Assembly: GCA_030867875.1 (NCBI GenBank)
Contig: JAOWCC010000019.1
Location: 80,442,861 to 80,506,860 of the forward strand
Length of the DNA: 64,000 nt
DNA from: Actinernus sp. WN-2022
Lineage: Eukaryota > Cnidaria > Anthozoa > Actiniaria > Actinernidae
Direction of reading: 5' to 3'
Part shown: one piece after another, positions 42,617 to 54,342 of the stretch
How the letters are laid out: the number at the start of each line of letters is the position of its first letter
How positions within the stretch are numbered: the first letter of the stretch is position 1
Made by a program: the position numbers and the translations under genes
The notes under the pieces: model-generated
What the model was told of the DNA's origin: nothing
What the model saw: only the letters and a program-made list of their open reading frames with translations
The model's database searches: none

Positions 42617-45600
42617 CGAGCACAAATGTTGCACTGAGAAAACCAACCAGTCAGTCAAGTACGTATAGCCGCATAGGCAGGGCCTCTAATGCTGTAGATG
42701 GAAATAGGAATGGAAACTACTCTAGTGGTTCTTGTACCGAGACAAACTATGAGGCTAATCCATGGTGGAGGGTTGATTTACAGCAAAGCCAACTCCTCTC
42801 CAATCTGTACATTGTTAACAGGTAGGACTGGAACGAGAACAACACCCCTTGAAATTGTTAGGTTCAACTTATCATCTCATTACGTTAGACAATTCTAAAG
42901 GCATAATAATAATAACTATGTTTAGACAGTGCCCATATCATAGTTATGTAACATAACTAATAAAGTAAAATAAAGTTTAGATAGGATATATAGTTACAAC
43001 TAATTAATAACAATGATAAGTCAGTAAAAATTGATAAAAATGTATATACAATAAGAAATCTAAAAAGTAAAATGCGCTTTAAAATTGGCTAATGAGTTCG
43101 AATCTCGTATTTCGGATGGGAGGGAATTCCACTCGCCGCCGTTGACTAAGCGTCTTCCAGCCCAAAGTCTGGAGGGCTTCTGTTAAGGACGAGAAAGGGG
43201 AGGCGTCTAAAATCACTTTAACAGCCTTGTTCTGGACTATTTGTAGACTATTCATGATGGTAACATTGTCTTTATCCCCCCATACGATATCAGCGTAATC
43301 TAACATTGGCAATATCAGGGCATTATATAGAGTTAAACGGGCTCGCCGGGGTAGTAAATGTCTAATACGTCTTAAAAGCCCAATGCGTTGATTGGCCTTT
43401 GATATAATAGTGTCAACATGATCGGACCAAGTCATGGTTTGATTAATAGTGACTCCTAAATATTTGATTGTATTGGTCCGATCAAGTGTGACACTATCTA
43501 TAATTAGCGAGACACTACCACAAGACTTTAACTTGTGAGCACTTCCAATGAACATAAAGTTCGACTTTTTGATCTTCAAGGCCCGTTTATACGACAGAAA
43601 AAAAAGGAACGGCTCGGATAGAGAGAAGTACCGGTTCCATGAACATTTGCCCATTTACACGAGAAATATCTTGAAACGGTTCGGATAAAAAGTGGTACCG
43701 GTCCGCAAGCCTAGGTGGAACGGCAAGGGCCATTTACACGAGAATATTTCCGAGACCGGACCGTGATAATGTTTAGATCACTGCCATTCGTATGGGTCGC
43801 ACATGACGCTCGTAAAATAAATGGCGATTGACGAGGTAAGGCTGTGTACTTTATGTTTCTTTTAAGAAGGAAATCGGTTAGTTCTACTTTGAAGTTGCAT
43901 AAAGAAAACAGATATAAAGCTTAGAAAAAGAGACTCGTTAGAAGATAAAAATTGTTGCTTCATTTTCATTTATTTTACTCTTCCCGTTCACTCGTTTATC
44001 GTCCGCCATATTGCGAGAAAGTGGAGCTAAATACGCATGCGGACAGAAATAAACAACTGAGGACAAAACAGTGCAGGCTCAGAAAAAAGCAATGGAACGG
44101 GTATGTAAGCGTTTACACGATGCACAGGAACTGAAAACACGGGTACCGAACCCAGTAGTTTTATCCGTTCCGTTCCGTTTCGGGACCATAGGCGCCTACG
44201 GTACCGGTCCCAGAACGGGTAAAATTGGCACGGGTAAAAGTAGGGTACGAATCGTTTACACGAATGAAATTATCCGAGCCGTTCTGGTTTTTATCCGAGC
44301 CGTGCCATTTTTTCCAGTCGTGTGAACGGCCCTTCAGAGTCAAAAGATAAATCACTATTTAGCTTCATTTCGATATCCTTGGGAGATGACGAGGAGTAAT
44401 ATATAACAGTGTCGTCGGAGTACATGGAAACTTCACACGACTTGAGATAGTTTGGCAAACTATTGATGTAAATAAGAAACATCAAAGGGCCGAGTATACT
44501 TACTTGAGGCACCCCGACTGGGACGTGATTACAAGATGAATGATTGTTGTAAAAACGCAAGGAAGACTTGAAAAACTATGAACTGCCCATCGATCATATG
44601 CATGCATGGGAAGGGATTGGGGCTGAGTGTCTGTATTGTTTTATATCATTTTGCTCCAAAACCATACAACAGTATCTTTATTCACAGAGAAAGACAACGA
44701 TAGGTACTTCCTTATTTACTATGCTTGGTGTTTTTTTAGGTTTCGCCTTTAGTTCGCCGGTTGTATTTTTTCAATGAAGACGCGGTTTTTCTTGCTGAAC
44801 CTTAAAATAGCTATATCAAAACGCAATTGAACATCGTTCAGACTGTAAAGTTATATGCCATTTAACACGTAGCTCTCATCAAGATCAGTTGCACAGGCGC
44901 GAATCCCTTCCTTTCAATAATGCACCATTCAGCAATAAATTAATGAATAAATTAAGTACGCTGGGGGTGGAACATAATATCTCAGTTGATTATCGTGATC
45001 CGTTTAGAACAGGAGGTGATACAGTTGGTGCATAATATCTCTGTTGATTATCTGGATCAGTTTAGAACAGGAGGTGATACAGTAGGTACATAATTAGACT
45101 TTCTCAAAGTCCTTCTTAGCCCCCCCGCACGAAGGACTTTTCCCACTTGCAGCGCGCCAAATTTACCGGTTGATTTATCAACCGGAGGCGTGGCTTATGA
45201 CGTACTAAGATTTGCCCAATCACAAAGCGTCAATTCTTCAGGCATTGTATGTTGACGTGTCAAGTCAGTCGACCATGGATTTGGTATTTACAATTTGAGT
45301 GTACTTATAAAGAGTTTGTCAAAGGCGCGTAATGTAAGCTCCGCCCTTGAAACGTGTTTTCGCTCCAAAATATAATTCCCCGATTCAATTTCCTGCAAAT
45401 GAAACAAGTCGAACTCGCCTCTCGCTTCGATTCTCGCGCTCACTTTTTGACCCAGTAATCGCTTTACTCAGTGACTAAGCGAGTTCGACTTGGAGCAAGT
45501 CTAGTACATAATATATCTGGTGATTATCGTGATTAGTTTAGAACAGGAGGTGATACAGTAGGTACATAATATATATGTTGATTATCGTGATCCGTTTAGA

Positions 45601-48600
45601 ACAGGCTAGGAGGTGATACAGTGGGTACATAATAATAATACTAATAATAAACTTTATTTAAGTGTCAATATGAACATAGCTGACTATACAGTCTACTAAT
45701 TGGGGACACTATTTATACCTATAAGAATAATAAATAATATAATATCCTAACTTTTATCATATAGATTGTAAAATATGCTATACTAATTAAAAATGCTATG
45801 ATCCTATATACAATAATAAAGAATTCAATGTAAGCAAGAAAACGTCTGTAACTCTAAGTTAAACTTATATATTATATAAAATGTACGGAGTAATGGAATA
45901 ATTAATATGTGCTAAAATGGGATAATTAATATGTACTTAATGTATATTACCAATCTAGTTTGAACATAGAACGCAATTGTCACAGTTATCTGTCAGGAGG
46001 TCAGCGATGTCAATTTTCCTAATACATTTACGAAAGTTCTTAAGTCTAGGTAATGTCCTGACACTGGTGCTAAGGTTTTGACCATAACATAGTTCCTAGG
46101 TAGCTTATGGTATGTTTACCATATGATACAGTGTTGAATCTGGGAATTGTAAAATCTGCATTTCTTAGGCTATAGTTACTATTACTAGTTGTGAATAAAT
46201 CCTGAATATACTTAGGACATAAATTGTTCTTGACTTTATACATTAAAATTCCAATGTCTTGTAATCTCCTATTATAAAGAGTAGGTAGGCCAGCAGTTCG
46301 TAATAATGTGAAGTAGTCCATTGTTTTATTGCAGTAGACAGCACGCAGTGCTCGTTCCTGCACTCTCTCTAGTTTTCTGCGGTCTGATGCCCGGCAAAAA
46401 TGCCAGACAGTATGACAATAAGTGAGGTGTGGGAGAATGGCTGAAATGTATAATCGTAGCTTAGCCTGTGTGGGTATCATATTACGTAAACGCATGATAA
46501 CACCCACTTGTTTGCTAGATTTCTTACAAACATTACCAATATGGGTTTTAAAATTTATCTGTTGATTATCGTGATCCGTTTAGAACAGGGGCCGTAGTAC
46601 ACAAGGTACATAATAGCTATATATGTTGCCGGTTTATCGTGATATTTAGAGCAGGGAAAGGTACACTAGGCACATAATTTATATCTCTGTTGTTTATCGT
46701 GATATTTAGAGCCGACTGCTGTGGTGACAGATTGAGCAACTTTGAAGTTCGAATCGGTGACAGTCTTGCAAACAACGGCAACGACAATCCAAAATGTGGC
46801 ACTTTCTACTCTGTCCCCCAGGGTCAGGGTTTGCCTATCGATTGTTTACCACCCCTCCGTGGACGGTACGTGAATGTCCGCATCCCCGGAAGGAATAGAA
46901 GATTGACATTGTGTGAAGTGGAGGTCAGGGTCTTTGATGAAGGTTTGTTGGTATTGTATACCTCTTTACTGTAAATGCTCAAACACACACTGTGTCGATC
47001 TGACAACAAAATCAACCTCGAAATTCTGTTTATTTTCTGTTGAAATTTTTAGAATAAATACACGATTTTAAAATATTTTTTGGACTATCACAGAAAACGT
47101 TTTAATGCCTAATTCTAGTAAGAATGAAAGTCCGAAGACTACAGCAAAGCTGATAAACAACGTAAAATTCTAACACAAAGCATTACGGTTAGCCACGCCT
47201 AATTCTAGTGCTCCCTTGGCTGACGTATTTGACTGAGTTCCGTTCACTGGGTGAGAAAACACGCCGGTCCCATATGTAGACTTTTTGGCTATGTACTGTA
47301 AGCACATAGCTGCTTTAATTAACTTTTTTCTGAATATCTATTAGTATTATATACAAAACTCGTTTAGTAAGAAATGTAAATACAAACTAGATGAAAGGAA
47401 CACTGGAGAAATCTAACCATTGACAGACTTTGGAGAACCACGTTAATGTGTGTAAGTAGTATTTACAGAACGAGTGGCCGGTATTGTATGTATATTTAAC
47501 AAATAAAGAAGCCTTAGCTATGTTTAATACTATCTTCAAAAACTCATGAATAATTCATGAGCATGTTGTCCAATCAGATGAAGCGAATCACTCACGTTAT
47601 ACCCGATAAAACGCCTATATAAAACTTCATGGTTGAGGCCTTTTTCCTTTGTTCAACAAAGCAAAAAGGCCTCAACCATGGCCACACTTGTACAGTGAAA
47701 ATCGTATAAAGACCCTCCTAGTCAATCCTCATGAAACCAAGGGCTTAACCGTGAATCTTTATAAAGACCCTCACTTGTACAGTGAAAGTCCTTAAAAAGA
47801 CCTTCACGGGAAATCTCAATTCATAAGATGAGACTCAGGGTTTCTCAACCAACGGTCTAAGTGCAATGACTCCAGGAGCTCGAATACAAAGGCCCCTATA
47901 AAGCTTTGCTCACAGTTCTTTATACGCAACCGGCCTAATATTATGGGACCCAAATTTTCGCTCCATGTTCCAACTGCGCATGTCAGTGACGCACAACGTA
48001 GCTCTAAACAAATATTTATTCGCTTTTCATCTAAATTTCTAATAAACTCGCAGCACGTAGTGTTTTATCAGACTCATAAAACACGGCTGCTCCGGCGTGT
48101 TTTGTTAACACGGTACACGCAGAACGAGTTTTTAATATGACTTCAGTCCCAAACAATACCTGTATTCATAAACCACTAGGAATTATTGTTTGCTTGGTAT
48201 TATGCTGCATATAATTATTAATCACAAGGCTTGTTATTGTTATTTTCTGTCATTTCAACAAACGGTTCTAATCATCGCCAACAATCACAGACATTGCGCC
48301 CGCGGTACATAAGCGGTTTCTACCATACATGACTCATATTTTACAAAGAATGTATGGAAACATAATTTTGCAAATACAAGCGAACATAATAAATATAATC
48401 ACCTTGCCGGACCAGCAGTCCAGTATACTAGCCAAAATCATCTGATTGGTGCAATTTTTTTGATGAATTACTTGTGTTATGCTCGTCCTTTCCACTACAC
48501 TCTACTGCGAATAAAGTCGCCACTCAATCCTTAATTATGGAGGAGCAAAAACACGATAACCCCAAAGTTGACAAGTTTATATTTTGATATCAATATTGAT

Positions 48601-51600
48601 TACTCAATTTGCCGGACTGGTTACACATACTAGACCTGGTTTTCGTTCGTAATCCAAAATTATACACTCAGACCATTAAGGTTTTCATTTTCCGTTCGCC
48701 CATAAAGTCGCTACAAATCGAACTAAAACGCAACACGATGCTCCATCCGTCGTAGTTGTTTTCGATGCGTGCGGAATCGATGAGAATTTCAATGTGATTT
48801 TACCCAGAAACATCGCTCCAAGGTTCACATACTTTACACAGAAAACTCAACTATCAAAGCTGCAGTTAATTGTGGGATAGCTGTAAAAACGGTAGATTTG
48901 GTCAGCAGTTAAATCTGCGATCCTGCGAACATTTCACTTCCGGTAAAATCTTCGCGCGAAAACTAAAATAACCGCATGATTTCCATCTCACTCAGAAGCG
49001 TAAAATCATTTTTTTTCCAAATGTCACCCTTGATCTGTCATTTGATTGGACATCAAGATTCATCTGTCATTTGATTGGACATCAAGATTCACCTGTCATT
49101 TGAATGGACATCAAGATACCTCCTCAGATCTTCATGTTGTGTTTCATCGTGTATCAAGGCACCTGACCAAAATAGGATGACCTGATTGGCTGTTGAACTA
49201 TTAATTATTCATGAGTTTGAGAACTGCAGCAGTGTTTTATCATATTTACAAACACGAGTGCTGTGAGTTTATTGAACGGCTTCAAAAACGTTAATGTATG
49301 AGGCATATTAGACAGTCATGTTATCCAGTTATTTTGGCGATGCGACCTATAAACTCGAAGCAAAAATTTATGTAAATGAGCACCGTATCTATATTACATT
49401 TAATGTGCCACTGCGTATACGACGAAAATTTACCATTTCGATTTGCCACTTTTTCAGTGTCTATAGGTCAATCAGTATTAGAAATATCCGGCCGAAATAG
49501 TAAAAAAATATTCCCAAATGGGCATCTTAAACCACAAATATTAGGAGAGTTTACCGGTAAAATCCTGTCCGCCATTGCTGGAAGCCGTGCCCTTTGTTCA
49601 GCTTTAAACAAAGGTTTATTCACCGGAAGTGATGTCATACACTTAACACGACAACCTCGTGGCGCGAAATAGCGTGCATAAAAAAGTAGCCAACCTCCCA
49701 AAGATAAATATAACTTTCTTCTTATGTAGGTGAAGACGTTTTTAGTAGAAATATGCCTCCAGGCGTTGTGTTCTGCAGGCGAGCGTTAAGTGTATGACAT
49801 TATTTCCGGTGAATAAACCTTTGTTTAAAGCTGAACAAAGGGTACGGCTTCCAGTAATGGCGGACGTGTAGATTCAATATTCGGAGCTAAAAAAATAAGA
49901 CTTCCTGTCGTTGTATCGAAAAACAATTTTCACTGGTAATAATATATGAACTCTACTTTATGAATATGCAAAAACAATCATTAAACAATCATTTATTTTG
50001 TTTTTTCCTTCCGTGCCGGCCAGGTGAGTATCTGTAGATCAGATACAATACGGATACTGATGCGTGCCGACCATGTGATCAGTATCTGTAGATCAGATAC
50101 AATACGGATACTGATCCGTGCCGGCCAGGTGAGTATCTGTAGATCAGATACAATACGGATACTGATCCGTGCCGGCCAGGTGAGTATCTGTAGATCAGAT
50201 ACAATACGGATGCAGATGCGTGTCGGCCAGGTGAGTATCTGTAGATCAGATACAATACGGATACTGATCCGTGTCGGCCAGGTGAGTATCTGTAGATCAG
50301 ATACAATATGGATACTGATCCGTGCCGGCCAGGTGAGTATCTGTAGATCAGATACAATACGGATACTGATCCGTGCCGGCCAGGTGAGTATCTGTACATC
50401 AGATACAATACGGATACTGATGCGTGCCGGCCAGGTGAGTATCTGTAGATCAGATACAATACGGATACTGATGTGTGCCGGCCAGGTGAGTATCTGTAGA
50501 TCAGATACAATACGGATACTTATCCGTGCCGGCCAGGTGAGTATCTGTAGATCAGATACAATACGGATACTGATGCGTGCCGGCCAGGTGAGTATCTGTA
50601 GATCAGATACAATACGGATACTGATGCGTGCCGGCCAGGTGAGTATCTGTAGAACAGATACAATACGGACGCGAATTCTCTAAATTACTTCTAAACCCTT
50701 ATCTTAAACTATCTAAAATTGAACAATTGTCTGAAATTTTGATGAAAAGCGTAAAAAATAGAGTTTGGTGGTGTCGTTTATTTCTGTCACGGTCATGCGC
50801 ATTAGAAAAAAAACGGTCATATGGTCTGCATGCATCAATACGGGAGTGTTTTTTACCGCGTGACATTTCACTCCTGGGACTGAGGTGAGTGATCGGTTGA
50901 AGACCTTCCTCATATATATACAGCTATTTCAATTAACGTTGTCTGGGAGAAGGCTATATGGCATTAGGGAATTCGAATGGCATATTAGGGTATTCCCAGG
51001 CCGAAATTAATTATGGTCTAACATTTACCGCATTAGTTGATACTGCAGAAAATTGGTAAGTTGCCTCGTTCGATAAATATAAAATGCCAGCGCACACACC
51101 GAAGACTTTATATGGAGGGTTATATTTTTTTATATTTATAACACAAATGGTAGTACGCTACCATTCTCGCTTAAAGATAAAGATAAAGTCTGTCGAAGTA
51201 TGAACTGAAAACCTAATCAGTTCTGTACTGGGGTGTTAAGGCAATCACGTGGTATCACGCGGAGCACATGATTAGGTAGCATCGTTTTAAATTATTAATA
51301 ACGTTTAGAAAGGAATTTTACAGACCTTTTACATAGTTCTTCAGTCTGTAAATGGTTCAATTTCTCTAGTGGAATTAACAGTGAATAACTAAGGACTGCA
51401 AAAAGCTCAATAAAGTGTTACTATACTAACACTATATATTCACTAGTAATGTCCTATATGGATAAGTAAACTGGATATAAATACATGTGTTGGTGTACAT
51501 CTGTAATTCCAGTGAATAGATTTTGAATGCATCAATATCGTAATAATAATCAGATAATTTGTATTGCAGCTCCTCATGTTGGCAAAATGTACTCCTCAGT

Positions 51601-51847
51601 CTACGGACACGCACTGACCGGGCACACAATCCACAGCCTGGTCAGCGGGCCCTCGGTTATGTCATGCGTAATGCATTGCAACATTGTACCAAACTGTGTC
51701 TCCTTCAATTATGAGCCTGCAACCGGAACCTGTCAGCTGAATAGCGCCAGAAAGAATGCGTTCCTGCGTGATTTTATGGCAAAACGTTCCTATCAGTATT
51801 TCGAGAGAATGGACACAGTAGAATTAGATATGGAGACCCCATATTAG
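42617..51847 (+). CDS. Fucolectin (FTP) plus PAN/apple-domain protein, 3' three exons
   Basis: Likely a secreted or surface carbohydrate-binding protein. FTP/fucolectin (F5/8C-like) domains bind fucose and PAN/apple domains mediate protein or glycan contacts. Exons 42617-42821, 46710-46942 and 51570-51847 join in agreeing phases (AG/A, G/CT) with GT-AG introns. Exon one: NVALRKPTSQSSTYSRIGRA, NAVDGN, NPWWRVDLQQS. Exon two: ADCCGDRLSNFEVRIGDSLA, NPKCGTFYSVP, GRYVNVRIPGRNRRLTLCEV. These complete one FTP domain. Exon three: VMSCVMHCNIVPNCVSFNYE then PATGTCQLNSA, a PAN/apple core, ending at 51847. The signal peptide and first exon were not found; they should lie upstream of 42617. The introns (3.9 and 4.6 kb) are packed with mobile DNA. 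The reading frame is intact in what is visible. Confidence 0.85.
43079..44560 (-). pseudogene. LINE reverse-transcriptase fragment in the FTP-PAN intron
   Basis: Right part (44560-44334): VPVGVPQVSILGPLMFLIYI, NSLPNYLKSCEVSMYSDDTV (catalytic YxDD as YSDD) and MKLNSDLSFDSE. Left part (43578-43079): LKIKKSNFMFIGSAHKLKS, IKYLGVTINQTMTWSDHVDT, ISKANQRIGLLRRIRHLL and LYNALILPMLDYADIVWGD. Between them sits a 755-bp MITE. About a dozen residues usually found between these blocks are absent and the frame shifts at the join. It lies antisense to the host gene and is inactive. Confidence 0.85.
43579..44333. mobile_element. 755-bp MITE inserted in the LINE fragment
   Basis: AGGCCCGTTTATACGACAGA at the left against AAGGGCCGTTCACACGACTG read inverted from the right. 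Subterminal words (ACGGCTCGGATA) are shared in inverted orientation. TCA on both sides (43576-43578, 44334-44336) is a possible 3-bp duplication. No transposase. Three-base duplications occur in PIF/Harbinger-type elements, but this is not enough to assign it. Confidence 0.75.
44565..44960. other. Intron sequence, nothing recognised
   Basis: Unique-looking intron of the FTP-PAN gene between the LINE fragment and the minisatellite. Confidence 0.5.
45095..45503. mobile_element. 409-bp MITE with a 9-bp target duplication
   Basis: GTACATAAT flanks it on both sides (45086-45094 and 45504-45512). Ends TAGACTTTCTCAAAGTC and, inverted, TAGACTTGCTCCAAGTC are imperfect TIRs. A 9-bp duplication is typical of Mutator-like elements. 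The flanking word belongs to the tandem unit; joining the flanks across one copy restores a normal unit. Confidence 0.75.
45636..46556 (-). pseudogene. CR1/L2-group LINE 3' fragment inside the minisatellite
   Basis: Reading leftward: MGVIMRLRNMIPTQAKLRLY, AILPHLTYCHTVWHFC, KLERVQERALRAVYCNK, LQDIGILMYKVKNNLCPKYI and NSNYSLRN. Then, after a frame change, LWSKLSTSVRTLPRLKNFRK continues to LCSN and a stop near 45960. The 3' end is an (AAT)-type tail at about 45636-45655. It has inserted into one unit of the 60-bp array without a visible target duplication. Confidence 0.8.
47628..47680. repeat. 53-bp hairpin
   Basis: CATGGTTGAGGCCTTTTTCC is inverted with a single small mismatch zone by the segment ending AAAAAGGCCTCAACCATG. 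There is essentially no loop. Confidence 0.8.
49034..49119 (+). repeat. Three tandem units of about 29-33 bp
   Basis: TCTGTCATTTGATTGGACAT then CAAGAT occurs three times with slight variation (CCTGTCATTTGAATGG in the last). Confidence 0.85.
49563..49872. repeat. Foldback with about 88-bp arms
   Basis: CGCCATTGCTGGAAGCCGTG, AACAAAGGTTTATTCACCGG and CATACACTTAAC on the left are inverted on the right (49785-49872). Arms differ at a few positions. Confidence 0.8.
50023..50683 (+). repeat. 51-bp minisatellite, about 13 units, each with a 19-bp palindrome
   Basis: Each unit runs GTGCCGGCCAGGTGAGTATC, TGTAGATCAGATACAATACG, GATACTGATCC. The word GTATCTGTAGATCAGATAC is a hairpin with 7-bp arms. The period of 51 is divisible by three, so several frames stay open for over 140 codons on both strands. 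This is a property of the repeat, not a gene. Each unit also holds CAGGTGAGTATC, a strong match to a splice donor. Confidence 0.9.
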
Positions 51848-52194
51848 TTTCCGAAGGAGAAATACCGTAACAAAAGACAGCACAAACACTGCACTTGGTA
51901 AACTGTAGCAGTAACTAGCTGTGTGATGAGTGGGAAAGGGGCTTTCCGTCCAAACAACTGAGATCTTAAAATTGGAGTTCGAACGGCTCGGATAAAACAT
52001 CCCTAAGCCACACTTGTAACCATCTCGCCATCGAAATGTATTAAATAGTCAGACCTCGAAGAGCGCTTAGAAGAGACTCGGGTTTATCAGTCTTCAGTAA
52101 TCTCACAAGTTACTGCCGTAAACGGGCTGTCATGGTGTTGCGCAGATCTCAGTAGAAACAATATTTAGTTCAGCGGTTGTTAATTATAATAATA
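51848..52194. other. 3' flank of the FTP-PAN gene
   Basis: Probable 3' UTR and flank. No further exon, array or foldback seen. Confidence 0.5.
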
Positions 52195-52480
52195 ATAATA
52201 ATAATATTTACATTCTAATATGAAGCATTTCTAAAACCCAATGTGCCTTACATTAGTAAAAATAGAAAAACCTATTTACGAAATTAATTACAAACTATTT
52301 ACAAACTTATTTAAAAACAAACGGCGGCTAACAGAAATGTTAGTTTAACTTGGTCTTTAATGCCTGTACGGTCTTAGTTAATTTGATTTGTTCAGGAATA
52401 GTGTTCCAGAGTTTAGGTGCTGAGGAAAAGAGGGCTCGACCCCATAAGTAGTGGATTTAACGAGCGGGGTTTAAGAGCAG
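52190..52480 (-). pseudogene. LINE 3' remnant
   Basis: Reading leftward, SAPKLWNTIPEQIKLTKTVQ then ALKTKLN matches the LWNxLP end block of CR1/L2-group ORF2 proteins. An (AAT)n tail follows at 52187-52207. Only the last 60-70 codons remain. Confidence 0.6.
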
Positions 52481-53995
52481 TTTTTTGTGACTGGAGCCTA
52501 CCTTACAGTGAGCTCCTATTACGTGCTCGATTGACAAGTCTGTAGAACAAAAGGCTACAATACGCAATATTTTTGTTAAAGACTACATGTTAGTATTTTT
52601 TGCACATTTGCTTTAATGTTAACCATGCCATACGTGCGAGAGATTCGTCAGTTCATACGAAAAGCGCTGAAAATGACTGTGGGGACAGCGAATATAAAGT
52701 GTCTCAGTAAACGTGACACGGCCTCTTCAAACAAGAAGCTGCACTATAAAATTTTAAATTAAAATTCAGACCATTAAAGCAAGTAAGGAAGTTATCAGTC
52801 GTCTCCTGTACACCAAGAAAGTTGAATACCTGGAAGAAAGAAGGACTTTTATATAGCATGATTTGCGCGGAGGGCTCATTATGCAATGGTTTCAGCCTTC
52901 GATGGCCGTCGAGATAAACGGTCCCACCATTTTGTGTGCATGTTACGGTGTGTGATTTTTGTATCAGATTTTCTACACTTGTATTCTATTTTCCAATCAT
53001 CATGACAGGTAAATATCATCATTCCTCTAAGAGATAGATTCATGGTTACGGTTGAGCTGTTTTTGTCATTCAAAACAATCGAAAAATTGCATGTATGGCT
53101 GACTGATCTTTTGTTAATATGAGCACCTTGTGAATTCTTTGCTTTGCATTTCGCTCAATTCTCAATTAACGCATGAAGACTTTAGAACAATGAAGGCAGA
53201 AACTTAAAGTCCTGTAAATTTATTACATTTTATCGAGCTATTGTAGGGTCGTTTAAAATAACCTGTGAAAGAAAGCGTGAAATCTTATAGTTTCCCCTAG
53301 TTTTTAGTTTTCATAAAATATATTATAAGCTTTCACTCAGTTGCTGTTTATGTTCTTCTACAGGCTCGTAGTCCTTTTCCAATCAACATTGATGGAGATG
53401 AAGAAAAGCGCGATCACTACCAACGGGCAAATATATACGCCCTACAAATACCCGAGAATGCTCACGCTAACTAGCTGCAAAAGAATAATCAAATGTGGTA
53501 TTATAATTGACACAATTGACATATTAAACGATGTCTGACTGTCCAAAAACGGCACAACTGATTCCCTTCTATAATTTTCATAGCTTTAGTTTTCACAGAC
53601 TGAATCATCACGTGACCTCCAACTGTTGATCGCTATAGTCGTACAGGGCCAGGACCTCATAACCCGGAGCGTCCATCCCGCATACGTCACAGCCTACGTC
53701 ACAGCGTTTTCACGCGAACGTTTCTTTTACTAGGAAGGTAGTTGCTCGGTAATGCCAGCCAATAGTGGGCTTAACTGCAGAATACCCTGCCACTTCAGGA
53801 ATGTACGTATTAATAATTCATTTTCCGATGTTTTTATACTGAGTTTATAACCAACCATTTTAACAAACCCTAACCGTTGCTCCCGAACATAAAAGTCAGA
53901 TCATTCAATCTGACATCATAAATTAGCAATTATAGGTCACGTTTAGTTAAGTCAATTTTAGATAAAATGTTCAAAACAATCTACTATACGTATAG
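52481..53995. other. Non-coding DNA
   Basis: No exon, tandem array or clear inverted repeat recognised. Confidence 0.5.
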
Positions 53996-54225
53996 AATGT
54001 GATGTAAAGTGGTAAGCTGTAGTGCTAAGTGTGCACGCCTACGAGGGAAAGAGAACACATCTCTGACCCAAGTGGGACTCGAACCCAACGACCTCCAGGT
54101 TACATGTCTGGCGCTCTACCAACTGAGCTATCAAGTCAGATGAGAGCAATCGTGGGTATTGGTGCGTTTTATGGGGTCACGGCACACTTAGCACTACAGC
54201 TTAAAATACCACTTTACATCACATT
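53996..54225. repeat. 230-bp foldback with a tRNA-like core
   Basis: AATGTGATGTAAAGTGG, TAAGCTGTAGTGCTAAGTGT and GC at the left are inverted at 54182-54225, with 5 bp extra in the right arm. The tRNA-like sequence at 54065-54137 lies between the arms. Confidence 0.8.
54065..54137 (-). tRNA. tRNA-like sequence, closest to tRNA-Thr(UGU), probably non-functional
   Basis: On the minus strand GACTTGA can pair with TTGGGTC (with G-U pairs). Box A TAGCTCAGTTGG and box B GGTTCGAGTCC are near consensus, and the D and T arms form. The anticodon loop reads CATGTAA, so position 33 is A instead of the near-universal U, and the anticodon stem has one mismatch. No intron. It sits between inverted arms, which suggests a tRNA-derived repeat rather than a working gene. 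Confidence 0.55.
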
Positions 54226-54342
54226 ATTTACACTTACTAGTGCTACGCGGCAAACATGATTTTATATCATAACTACATATACATATATAATCGCCGTGAC
54301 AAAAGCAGGGCATCTAATCAATGCTGTTGTTGGAAGTATTGG

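Larger units (their letters stand above)
44968..46709 (+). repeat. About 60-bp tandem repeat derived from the exon-2 splice-acceptor region, interrupted twice
   Basis: Seven units of the pattern TACATAATATCTCTGTTGAT, TATCGTGATC, GTTTAGAACAGG, AGGTGATACAGTAGG start near 44975, 45032, 45087, 45562, 45627, 46607 and 46670. The last unit reads GTTTATCGTGATATTTAG and is the actual acceptor of the FTP-PAN exon at 46710. A 409-bp MITE and a LINE fragment have inserted into individual units. Confidence 0.85.
46943..51569. other. Second FTP-PAN intron, with hairpins and repeats
   Basis: No exon recognised between the FTP and PAN exons. It contains a 53-bp hairpin (47628-47680), a three-unit repeat (49034-49119), a foldback (49563-49872) and the 51-bp minisatellite at 50023-50683. 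Confidence 0.55.

Noticed and set aside
42698..42898. 66-codon plus-strand frame at the first FTP exon
   Set aside because: It is an alternative frame of the real exon at 42617-42821 and does not encode the FTP motifs.
50024..50683. 219-codon and 143-codon open frames on both strands
   Set aside because: They follow from a 51-bp tandem repeat whose period is a multiple of three. Both strands and several frames are open at once.
50023..50683. CRISPR-like look of regularly spaced palindromic repeats
   Set aside because: The whole 51-bp unit repeats, including the supposed spacers, and the setting is a eukaryotic intron. It is a minisatellite.
54065..54137. Functional tRNA-Thr gene
   Set aside because: Position 33 is A, the anticodon stem has a mismatch, and the sequence sits between inverted arms of a repeat.
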